5,664 nt of DNA. Source: Verrucomicrobiota bacterium (GTDB lineage Bacteria; Verrucomicrobiota; Verrucomicrobiia; Chthoniobacterales; UBA10450). A program made the position numbers and the translations under genes. Below are positions 1 to 5,477 of the stretch, in pieces. The DNA is taken from positions 1-5,664 of the forward strand of contig QHNB01000166.1 of NCBI GenBank assembly GCA_003217965.1, given 5' to 3'. The notes under the pieces are model-generated. The model was given only the letters and a program-made list of their open reading frames with translations, was not told the DNA's origin and did not search any database. The stretch's first letter is position 1. Each line of letters begins with the position of its first letter.

Positions 1-719
1 GGAACAACGAGCTGCTTTCTCAACTCGGCTATTACACTGGCATCTCCGTAGCTTCGCAGGAAGCACATCGCAAATGACACCCAGTGAGTGCTGGAAATTC
101 TTCCGACCAAATCGAGCAGGAAAACGAGGAGATCGTCCGCATGTCGAACTCTAGGCGGCAGGGACTTTTCGTGGATGATTTCGAAATCGACCAAGCGAGC
201 GCGGTCCATCTTTTCATCATAAATCACGTTTGTCATCGACGCGTCCCCGTGCGACCAGCCGGCACCGAACTCATCGCTCCAAAACTGATGCGCACGGCGA
301 TATTCGCGCCCAGCGGCCTCCAGCATGCGTGTGCTAAGCGTCCCTTGCTTCATGTGATCCCATAGACTTTGCCCGGGTAGTTTGTCCAGTATCACTGTTC
401 GTGCATCCCGCACTGAGGCACGAAAACGATCGCCGTTCAGCATCTGGAAACAGTTCGCTTCCCACCGTCGCCACTGCCGGACATCGCTCAAGAAACGAAT
501 CGGTAAGTCGGCCATGCGAAAGTAGAGATTGATCAGATGAGCGGCGCGCTCACCATAAACGTTCCGTCGCTTCGTGACTACGCATCGCCCGCGCACCGAC
601 TTCTCCGAAATCGAATTGATCTTTAGGGTTTCGACAAAGTCTGTGGCTGCATGCGACAAACCGTCTGGAATCAACCGTTCCATCAGCGGCGAGACTTTCC
701 CATTTACGAAATTCAACAT
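1..719 (-). CDS. Kinase-fold phosphotransferase (APH / LPS-kinase-like), C-terminus off the window edge
   Basis: The minus-strand frame from ATG at 719 is open to the left edge, giving 239 codons with no stop. Kinase-fold landmarks appear in order. Lys50 (VVTKRRN) is the probable ATP-binding lysine and Glu87 (RRWEANCF) the probable helix-C glutamate. LPGQSL at 114-119 is a hinge-like motif. The catalytic loop is SHGDASMTN (His157, Asp159, Asn164), and the metal-binding triad is Asp-Phe-Glu at 178-180. HGD-x4-N followed by DFE is typical of aminoglycoside-phosphotransferase and lipopolysaccharide-kinase-like families, which transfer phosphate from ATP to a small molecule or sugar. The substrate cannot be told. 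No signal peptide or membrane segment is seen, so it is probably cytosolic or membrane-associated. ATG 719 is favoured because AAGGGGCAGG precedes it and an in-frame stop lies a little further upstream. It follows the UPF0173 gene on the same strand after 74 bases, so co-transcription is possible. Confidence 0.78.
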   Translation of the reverse strand, partial: MLNFVNGKVSPLMERLIPDGLSHAATDFVETLKINSISEKSVRGRCVVTKRRNVYGERAAHLINLYFRMADLPIRFLSDVRQWRRWEANCFQMLNGDRFRASVRDARTVILDKLPGQSLWDHMKQGTLSTRMLEAAGREYRRAHQFWSDEFGAGWSHGDASMTNVIYDEKMDRARLVDFEIIHEKSLPPRVRHADDLLVFLLDLVGRISSTHWVSFAMCFLRSYGDASVIAELRKQLVV

Positions 720-722
720 TTT

Positions 723-732
723 CCTGCCCCTT
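723..732 (-). promoter_or_regulatory. Ribosome binding site of the kinase-like gene
   Basis: On the minus strand AAGGGGCAGG lies just before ATG 719. The AAGGGG part is 7 bases from the start codon and the AGG part 3 bases. This purine-rich stretch supports the chosen start. It stands out because the glycosylase and the epimerase have no comparable site. Confidence 0.5.
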
Positions 733-793
733 AATTCGATCTCTCGCGGTCGACTTATCTCAATTCACCTGGTGCCGGATTCTTCAGCCCAAT

Positions 794-1546
794 TCATGCC
801 GCCGACAACGAAATCGTTTGGCCCGGTTTCATCGCGCGCAACTGAGCTTGCGACCCACGTTTTTTCAATTCCTGCGCCAGCATTTCCGGCGTCCCTTTCA
901 GCAAAGGAAAAGTTCCGAAATGGATAGGAACAACAAAGCGCGGCTTGACGAATTCGATGGCGTCGGCTGCGCGGTCAGGACCCATGGTAAAATGGCCACC
1001 CATACAAACGAGCATCCAATCAATCGGAGTCGAGCGCGAGACCAGCGCCATGTCGGAAAATAAATCGGTGTCGCCGGTGTGATAGAGAGTTGGACCGCCC
1101 CGAATCGATAACACAATTCCACTCGGCGTGCCGCCATAAATCGGCGCAGCGTTTTCCTTTGGCATTATCGCGGTGCCGTGCCACGCCGGCACCAAGCGCG
1201 CAGTTACTTCTCCATCGAGGGCGCTCATCTCTCCGCCAAAATGCCCGATCAATTCGGAATCAGCGAGCTCGGCCGGATAGCCAAGGACCGTTCGCATCGC
1301 CGCCGCCAGGTCATAGGTGGCTAAGAGCTTCGCTTTCGTTTTTTTTGCGATCTCGACCGACTCGCCCACGTGATCGGAATGGCCGTGGGTCAGGCAAATC
1401 AGGTCCACGCGAGTGAGATTCTTTAGCTCCTCCTCGCCGTTCTCCCACGTTGGATTTTTCAACCACGGGTCGATGAGCGCGATCTTCCCCGCTGGTGTGA
1501 TCAATTTGAAACCAGCATGCCCGTAATAAGTGAGTTGAGTCGCCAT
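794..1546 (-). CDS. UPF0173 family metal-dependent hydrolase (metallo-beta-lactamase fold)
   Basis: A 250-residue protein, near the usual size for this family. The fold's metal-binding motifs are visible in order. They are His10 in YYGHAGF, His-Gly-His-Ser-Asp-His at 54-59 (the HxHxDH signature), His123 in PAWHGT, Gly-Asp-Thr-Asp at 158-161, GGHFTMGP at 183-190 and PIHFGTFP at 207-214. The last two, with the short N-terminus, point to the UPF0173 / UlaG-like branch rather than true beta-lactamases. Expected role: cytosolic hydrolysis of a phosphodiester or lactone-like substrate with two metal ions, but the natural substrate is not known from sequence. ATG 1546 is chosen because the first beta strand (QLTYYGHAGF) begins directly after it. 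The frame stays open to ATG 1645, but that extension does not look like family sequence and would run into the glycosylase start. No good Shine-Dalgarno site is seen. It is divergent from the glycosylase (97-base gap) and upstream of the kinase gene. Confidence 0.9.
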   Translation of the reverse strand: MATQLTYYGHAGFKLITPAGKIALIDPWLKNPTWENGEEELKNLTRVDLICLTHGHSDHVGESVEIAKKTKAKLLATYDLAAAMRTVLGYPAELADSELIGHFGGEMSALDGEVTARLVPAWHGTAIMPKENAAPIYGGTPSGIVLSIRGGPTLYHTGDTDLFSDMALVSRSTPIDWMLVCMGGHFTMGPDRAADAIEFVKPRFVVPIHFGTFPLLKGTPEMLAQELKKRGSQAQLRAMKPGQTISLSAA

Positions 1547-1643
1547 AATGGAATGGAACGAATGCAAAAGGAGATTCGCGGCGAACGATTTCTTCGCGCG
1601 TGCGTTTGTTGTGACGAACGAAGGCCCAGCTAAAGTCCGGCCC

Positions 1644-2276
1644 ATGCACGAAGAAGCGCATCGTCATCTTGCTAGGACCGATAAACGCCTTGCCATGTTA
1701 ATGGCCACGAGCCGGCGGTATGATCTTGTGCCGCAGAACGGGGTGCGCCCCTTCGACGCGCTCGCGGAATCGATCGCCTATCAACAGCTGAGCGGGAAGG
1801 CGGCAGCCACTATTTGGAAACGGGTGCGAGCGCTTTTTCCGAAACGTAAATTCCTCGATCCCCAACTGGTCCTCGAAACGGCGGACGAAAAACTTCGTAC
1901 CGCTGGTCTATCCCGCAGCAAGGTCGCGGCTCTAAAGGATCTGGCGGCGAAAACGATCGACCGCACAGTCCCCACCACGCGGCAAATGGCAAAAATGACA
2001 GATGAGGAGATCATTGAGTGCTTGAGTCAAGTGCGCGGGATTGGGCGGTGGACAGCGGAGATGCTCTTGCTCTTTGACCTCGGCCGGCCGGACGTTTGGC
2101 CGGTGCATGACTATGGTGTGCGCAAAGGCTTTGCGAAAATCTTCGGGAAACGGAAACTTCCGACGCCGAAACAGATGCTCAGACAGGGAGAAAAGTGGCG
2201 TCCTTATCGGTCTGTTGTCGCCTGGTATTGCTGGCGCGCTCTCGATAAGCCGGCACCAAGTGGGAATCGAAGTTAA
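1644..2276 (+). CDS. AlkA-type DNA-3-methyladenine glycosylase (HhH-GPD family)
   Basis: A 210-residue base-excision repair enzyme that would remove 3-methyladenine and related alkylated bases from DNA, leaving abasic sites. The core carries PFDALAESIAYQQLSGKAA at about 37-55, a conserved N-terminal helix of the fold. The helix-hairpin-helix motif is QVRGIGRWTAEM at 129-140. The Pro/Asp loop WPVHDYGVRKG follows, whose Asp156 is the predicted catalytic aspartate. The family's closing motif WRPYRSVVAWYCWR is near the C-terminus. It lacks the extra N-terminal domain of E. coli AlkA (282 residues), as many short bacterial members do. ATG 1644 is chosen because MHEEAHRHL fits how relatives usually begin. 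An in-frame ATG at 1548 would add 32 unlikely residues and nearly meet the divergent hydrolase start. There is no evident Shine-Dalgarno site at either. The last nine residues (KPAPSGNRS) do not look like family sequence and may come from the neighbouring pseudogene's opposite strand. Confidence 0.88.
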   Translation: MHEEAHRHLARTDKRLAMLMATSRRYDLVPQNGVRPFDALAESIAYQQLSGKAAATIWKRVRALFPKRKFLDPQLVLETADEKLRTAGLSRSKVAALKDLAAKTIDRTVPTTRQMAKMTDEEIIECLSQVRGIGRWTAEMLLLFDLGRPDVWPVHDYGVRKGFAKIFGKRKLPTPKQMLRQGEKWRPYRSVVAWYCWRALDKPAPSGNRS

Positions 2277-2288
2277 GCCGGAAAAGTC

Positions 2289-2672
2289 TCGACCTTCAGC
2301 AACGGCGGAAATGGGATCGCCCAAATCGCTGTTTTCCTCGCCGATGCCAATGCGATCGTCGCCAAGGTGATAGTTTTCAGTAAAGCGCCGGGGGTGGTAG
2401 GCGAGGGTGCCGTTCCCGCTTTCCAAGGGGAAATCAAATCGAGTGGCAAGGGGGAGCGAAGCCAGTTAAAAGCCCGACGGCAACTGAGATGCAGGATCGA
2501 TATGGCCGGGATGGATCAGCTCAAGGGCGAGTCGCCAGATTAGAACACCAATTACCGCCGTAAGAAACAGCAGGGCCTCGAACGCAACCCGCTTGCCGCT
2601 CTTTCGCTTCGTCTTTACGCTCGCCCTATGCGGGTTCTCGTCACCGGCGGCGCGGGGTTCATCGGTTCGCAT
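2289..2672 (-). pseudogene. Degraded and truncated M23-family metallopeptidase (LytM-like), membrane-anchored
   Basis: One minus-strand frame holds two pieces separated by a TAA at 2466-2468. The first is a 68-codon piece with a basic stretch (KTKRKSGKR) and one membrane span (about 2514-2588), as in a membrane-anchored envelope enzyme. After the stop the same frame continues with FDFPLES, then RRFTENYHLGDD (His at 2367-2369, Asp at 2355-2357, the HxxxD zinc motif of M23) and NSDLGDPISAVAEGR (about 2289-2333). These match the first half of M23 peptidases that cut peptidoglycan cross-links. The second half, including the HxH motif, is missing; the frame runs into the antisense of the glycosylase. 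The in-frame stop plus missing catalytic half argue for a dead gene. Its start is uncertain: the only ATG in the open frame (2672) lies inside the epimerase gene. Codon 2616-2618 is GTA with AGGG shortly before it, possibly a decayed GTG start. A live 68-residue membrane protein is the alternative. Confidence 0.65.
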
Positions 2673-3578
2673 CTGGTCGAGAAATTACTGGCCGAAGGCC
2701 ACGAGGCCGCAATTCTCGATGATTTTAACGATTTTTACGACCCGCAAATCAAACGATCGAATATTGCTGGTCTTCAGAAGAACACACCGATTTTTCAAAT
2801 CGATTTGCGCGACAACAATGCCGTTCGAGCACTCTTTCATCGCGAGAAATTCGATGCCATCGCGCACCTTGCCGCCCGAGCCGGTGTTCGCCCTTCCATT
2901 GCGCAGCCTCTGTTATATTACGACACAAATGTAAACGGCTCGCTGCATTTGCTGGAGGCGGCGCGTATCGTTGGAATCGAGCGCTTTATTTTTGCGTCGA
3001 GTTCTTCCGTTTACGGCATCTGCAAAAAGGTGCCTTTTTCGGAAGATTTCCATCTTACCCAGACGATCAGCCCCTATGCCGCGACGAAGATTGCCGGCGA
3101 ATTTCTCTGTTCGACCTTTTCCCATCTGTACCAGATGCAGGTCGTTGCCCTTCGGTTCTTCACAGCTTACGGACCACGCCAGCGTCCGGATCTGGCGATT
3201 CACAAATTCACCCGCCGCATTCTCCGCGGCGAAGCGATAGACCAGTTTGGCGACGGCACCACTCGGCGCGATTACACTTACATCGACGACATCATCCAAG
3301 GAGTGATGGCTGCGCTGAGATATAACGCGACGCCGTTTGAGATTTTCAATCTTGGGGAAAACGAGACCGTCCAACTGAAAGAGTTAATCGCTGAAATCGA
3401 ATTAGTGGTCGGTAAAAAAGCAAAGATTAATCGGCTGCCAGAGCAAGCCGGCGATGTCCCGGTGACCTGTGCCGACATTTCCAAGGCAGCCCGGCTATTA
3501 AATTATCGGCCGACCACTAAACTGCGCGACGGGTTGCCGCGATTTATCAAATGGTTTCGGAAGACGCACCGAATATGA
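2628..3578 (+). CDS. NAD-dependent sugar-nucleotide epimerase, UDP-glucuronate 4-epimerase-like (extended SDR)
   Basis: A 316-residue cytosolic enzyme, full length for the family. Residues 7-13 give the Rossmann motif GGAGFIG. DDFNDFYDP at 31-39 is the NAD-ribose binding end of beta2 and typical of the UDP-glucuronate/UDP-galactose epimerase group. Next come HLAARAGVRPS at 80-90, the SSSSVYG catalytic serine region at 124-130, and Tyr150 and Lys154 in SPYAATK. RFFTAYGPRQRPD at 176-188 and FGDGTTRRDYTYIDD at 208-221 shape the nucleotide-sugar pocket. The AGVRPS and YGPRQRPD signatures favour UDP-glucuronate 4-epimerase (giving UDP-galacturonate) over a dehydratase, but a UDP-glucose or UDP-GlcNAc epimerase cannot be excluded. 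ATG 2628 puts the Rossmann strand at residue 2, as expected. The bases before it are pyrimidine-rich with no Shine-Dalgarno site, so a leaderless or weakly initiated message is possible. The stop overlaps the sulfotransferase start by 4 bases. Confidence 0.9.
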   Translation: MRVLVTGGAGFIGSHLVEKLLAEGHEAAILDDFNDFYDPQIKRSNIAGLQKNTPIFQIDLRDNNAVRALFHREKFDAIAHLAARAGVRPSIAQPLLYYDTNVNGSLHLLEAARIVGIERFIFASSSSVYGICKKVPFSEDFHLTQTISPYAATKIAGEFLCSTFSHLYQMQVVALRFFTAYGPRQRPDLAIHKFTRRILRGEAIDQFGDGTTRRDYTYIDDIIQGVMAALRYNATPFEIFNLGENETVQLKELIAEIELVVGKKAKINRLPEQAGDVPVTCADISKAARLLNYRPTTKLRDGLPRFIKWFRKTHRI

Positions 3579-4594
3579 GTGAGTCGCTTCCTTTAGACCA
3601 ACGCGCCTGCTTCGCTGCTGGTCAGGCTAAATCGGGCACAACTTTGCTGATAGCGTTGCTTGACGGTCATCCCCAGCTGCTGGTCCTGCCCGAGGAGACG
3701 GCCTATTTCCCCACGGCTCTTAACAAGTACGGCCGAGCTGGGCGGCGGGCCCAGGTTGATTATTTAACGAAACAGGCGCTCTCACGGGTGCTTTTCGGTG
3801 GAGCTCCGGAATGGGAGAAAGTCGATTATAACCATTTTCCAACGACCGAATTTCGCGATCGTTTCGAAGGAGCGGCATTTCACCCGAAAAACGCAAAGAA
3901 GGACCTCCTCGTGATCATGGTGGAAGCTTATGCGGCCACTTTGGGACGCCCGCTCGATTCGATCGCTCGCTGGATCGAGAAAACCCCGGCCAATCGTCGT
4001 TTCATTCCACAGATTCTTGAGCGTTTTCCCAATTCAAAGATTCTGCTCACGATCCGCGATCCGCGAGCTGTCCTGGCGGCGCAGATCGCGCTCGAGAGAA
4101 CGCGAAAAACACGACAATTCTCTGCCTATTACTGTGTATCTCACTGGCTGCAGGCGGCCCGTTTGGGGTTGCGGGCTGAAGCTGGTGAGATCCCAGCCAT
4201 CTTGACACGCTACGAGGATTTGGTTGCTGACCCGGCGCTGGCGATGGCTCGCGTGTGCGAGTACCTCGGTATTCGCTTCGAGCGAGAAGTCGTCCTCACC
4301 CCAACCAAAGCGGGGAAGGTGTGGCCGGGCAATTCGGCTACGGCACGCGATTTCACAACAATCAGTTCCGAGCGAGCGCGAAGCTGGGAGGGCGAGCTAA
4401 CACCTGAAGAGATCGGCTGGGTCGAATGGCATTGCCGGGAATTAATGCCGCATTTCGGCTATGAACCTCGATTAACGTCGCGGCGGTTCGCCTCGCATTG
4501 GGCGAGGCCGGTTCGCCAGGAGCGTCCAAAGCAGTATATCAAGTCACGCTACTATTCTATTCGCGACAAACTGCTCGGCCCGCGTAACAAATAG
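3575..4594 (+). CDS. PAPS-dependent sulfotransferase family protein
   Basis: A 339-residue protein. AAGQAKSGTTLLIALLDGHP at 14-33 is the 5'-phosphosulfate (PSB) loop of sulfotransferases, with Lys19, Ser20 and Thr22-Thr23. EKTPAN at 135-140 and LLTIRDPRAV at 157-166 form the 3'-phosphate-binding region (Arg161, with a downstream Ser/Tyr-rich helix). RYEDLVADP at 212-220 is another block typical of bacterial members. The enzyme would move sulfate from PAPS to a hydroxyl or amine of a glycan, lipid or small molecule; the acceptor is unknown. No signal peptide or membrane span is seen, so a cytosolic step is likely. ATG 3575 is chosen because it shares ATGA with the epimerase stop, a common coupling arrangement, and GGAAG lies about 11 bases upstream. 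ATG 3551 in the same frame would add 8 residues and is the alternative. The overlap implies a shared transcript and probably a common surface-glycan product. Confidence 0.88.
   Translation: MSESLPLDQRACFAAGQAKSGTTLLIALLDGHPQLLVLPEETAYFPTALNKYGRAGRRAQVDYLTKQALSRVLFGGAPEWEKVDYNHFPTTEFRDRFEGAAFHPKNAKKDLLVIMVEAYAATLGRPLDSIARWIEKTPANRRFIPQILERFPNSKILLTIRDPRAVLAAQIALERTRKTRQFSAYYCVSHWLQAARLGLRAEAGEIPAILTRYEDLVADPALAMARVCEYLGIRFEREVVLTPTKAGKVWPGNSATARDFTTISSERARSWEGELTPEEIGWVEWHCRELMPHFGYEPRLTSRRFASHWARPVRQERPKQYIKSRYYSIRDKLLGPRNK
4484..4517 (+). repeat. Hairpin flanked by direct repeats inside the sulfotransferase 3' end
   Basis: GCCTCGC (4490-4496) pairs with GCGAGGC (4502-4508) around the loop ATTGG. 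This stem sits between two exact copies of CGGTTCGCC (4484-4492 and 4509-4517), 25 bases apart. The reading frame passes through it unbroken, giving a basic C-terminal stretch. It could be a REP-like seed or a chance product of GC-rich codons. The loop shares CATTGGG with the leader of the RRM gene downstream. Confidence 0.4.
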
Positions 4595-4709
4595 CGGTCG
4601 CTTGCAATAACGCTTTGGCCGCCGATAGTGCGGCGTTAACGATGTCGGGGATCTTCAATTTTCCACATCCGCCTTTAACAATCAGATTTTTGGAAATATG
4701 ATGCGAGTT

Positions 4710-4739
4710 TTCGCATTTTTTCTGGTTCGTTTGCATAAT
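4710..4739 (+). promoter_or_regulatory. Possible sigma70-type promoter for the RRM gene
   Basis: TTCGCA (4710-4715, 4 of 6 matches to TTGACA) and CATAAT (4734-4739, 5 of 6 matches to TATAAT) are 18 bases apart, an acceptable spacing. The stretch is AT-rich compared with its surroundings. Transcription from about 4746 would give a leader of roughly 160 bases carrying both hairpins at 4820-4869. Found by eye only; promoter rules for this phylum are less well known. Confidence 0.3.
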
Positions 4740-4819
4740 GCGGCGGCATGTCGAGTGAGCTATTTCCGGCAAGACGGGGCGGAGTTTCCGGCGGCGTCGC
4801 CGATTCCTGGTAAACGCGA

Positions 4820-4869
4820 GCGAACCTCATTGGGTTCGCACGCCGCAGGCCGTGCATCTATCGATGCGC
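4820..4869 (+). promoter_or_regulatory. Two tandem hairpins in the leader of the RRM gene
   Basis: Stem 1: GCGAACC (4820-4826) pairs perfectly with GGTTCGC (4833-4839) around the loop TCATTG. Stem 2: GTGCATC (4852-4858) pairs with GATGCGC (4863-4869) around TATC, with one G-T wobble. The 9-mer TCATTGGGT lies across the loop and 3' arm of stem 1 (4827-4835) and recurs unpaired at 4883-4891, just before the ribosome binding site. The arrangement suggests RNA-level control such as autoregulation by the RRM protein or a temperature effect; that role is inference. Confidence 0.4.
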
Positions 4870-4898
4870 TCCGCCCGCCAAATCATTGGGTAAATACT

Positions 4899-4902
4899 GA
4901 GG
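4899..4902 (+). promoter_or_regulatory. Ribosome binding site of the RRM gene
   Basis: GAGG lies 6 bases before ATG 4909, a good Shine-Dalgarno match and spacing. It fixes the start of the RRM protein against the longer out-of-frame reading that begins upstream. Confidence 0.65.
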
Positions 4903-4908
4903 ACAAAT

Positions 4909-5421
4909 ATGAAATCTCAATCATCCGGGAGAAGCTCTCGCGTTGGGCGCGGGCGTTCCCGACGCAGGAGCGGAGACGCGCGGTCGCGTCACTCGCGTTC
5001 GGCGCCAAAGGCCGCGCCGAAGAAAGGTCTCTGGTCAAAGATCGTCGCTTTTTTTGGCGACGGAAAAAGCACGAGAAAGGCAGCGGCTCGCAATGGCTCA
5101 CAGCCGCAGCGGGAGCAATCGCCTCGGGTTCCCCGTAAACCCGAGAGCGTCGAAGTTACTTCCCCGCGTCTCTACGTGGGCAATCTCTCATTCGATGCGA
5201 CGGAGAGCGATCTGTTCGAGCTCTTCAACGGGGTTGGTCAGGTTCAGAACGCCGAGGTTGTCAGCTATAAGCATAATCAGCGTTCCAAAGGTTTCGCTTT
5301 CGTACAAATGCACACGGTCGAAGAAGCCAAGCGCGCAGTGGCGGAACTTCACGACAAGGAGTTTCTCGGCCGCAAGCTCGTTGTGAGCGGGGCAAAATCG
5401 AGCGAACACGCGCGAAACTGA
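4909..5421 (+). CDS. RRM-domain RNA-binding protein with a basic N-terminal tail
   Basis: A 170-residue protein with one RNA recognition motif at about 86-162. RNP2 is LYVGNL (88-93) and RNP1 is KGFAFVQM (127-134), with the aromatic residues Tyr89, Phe129 and Phe131 that stack on bases. EEAKRAVAELHDKEFLGRKLVV gives the second helix and last strand. Residues 1-39 are low-complexity and rich in Arg and Ser, then Ala, Pro and Lys, and probably disordered. GLWSKIVAFFG (40-50) looks like a short amphipathic helix, possibly a partner- or membrane-contact site. Bacterial RRM proteins of this sort, best studied in cyanobacteria, bind RNA in the cytosol, and some are cold-induced. The basic tail makes it longer than the bare-domain type of about 80-100 residues. 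It has its own ribosome site, a structured leader and a strong terminator, so it is probably a single-gene transcript. Confidence 0.9.
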   Translation: MKSQSSGRSSRVGRGRSRRRSGDARSRHSRSAPKAAPKKGLWSKIVAFFGDGKSTRKAAARNGSQPQREQSPRVPRKPESVEVTSPRLYVGNLSFDATESDLFELFNGVGQVQNAEVVSYKHNQRSKGFAFVQMHTVEEAKRAVAELHDKEFLGRKLVVSGAKSSEHARN

Positions 5422-5432
5422 TTCGTTTCATC

Positions 5433-5477
5433 AATCGGGAGATGTAGCGGCATGGCTGCTCGTCTCCCGATTTTTTT
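5433..5477 (+). terminator. Rho-independent terminator of the RRM gene
   Basis: AATCGGGAGA (5433-5442) pairs perfectly over 10 bases with TCTCCCGATT (5463-5472), and seven T (5471-5477) follow. Within the 20-base loop GTAGC (5443-5447) can pair with GCTGC (5455-5459), giving an inner stem. It starts 12 bases after the RRM stop. The T-run ends one base before the miaA start codon. Confidence 0.85.

Larger units (their letters stand above)
4595..4908. other. Non-coding stretch of 314 bases between sulfotransferase and RRM gene
   Basis: No convincing gene is seen here. Just after the sulfotransferase stop, GCCGC (4618-4622) pairs with GCGGC (4630-4634) around a 7-base loop, and AACG (4609-4612) can pair with CGTT (4634-4637) in an alternative stem. 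No T-run follows, so it is a poor intrinsic terminator. The middle (about 4650-4730) is richer in A and T. It contains the possible promoter listed separately. The right-hand part holds two hairpins and a repeated 9-mer before the RRM start. Short open frames on both strands lack ribosome sites and family resemblance. Confidence 0.6.

Noticed and set aside
574..927. Plus-strand 117-codon frame
   Set aside because: It is antisense to the kinase start and hydrolase end, both supported by motifs.
1547..1643. Promoters in the gap between the divergent hydrolase and glycosylase
   Set aside because: A promoter pair is expected here, but no -35/-10 pair with good spacing stood out by eye on either strand.
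1932..2426. Minus-strand 164-codon frame with a TTG start, taken as one gene
   Set aside because: Only its first part (about 2289-2426) has family sequence, that of the M23 pseudogene; the rest is antisense of the glycosylase.
4557..4736. Minus-strand 59-codon frame with an Ala-rich hydrophobic stretch, overlapping the sulfotransferase end
   Set aside because: No ribosome site, no family resemblance, and it overlaps the tail of a real gene; the Ala-rich part is partly the GCGGC palindrome. A search of relatives could revive it.
4748..4813. Short plus-strand frame beginning MSSELFPARRGG, faintly like the start of RarA
   Set aside because: It stops after 21 codons and none of the other frames continues with AAA-ATPase sequence, so a gene remnant is not supported.
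4698..5138. Plus-strand 146-codon frame starting in the non-coding stretch and running into the RRM gene
   Set aside because: It overlaps the well-supported RRM frame out of phase and has no recognisable domain.
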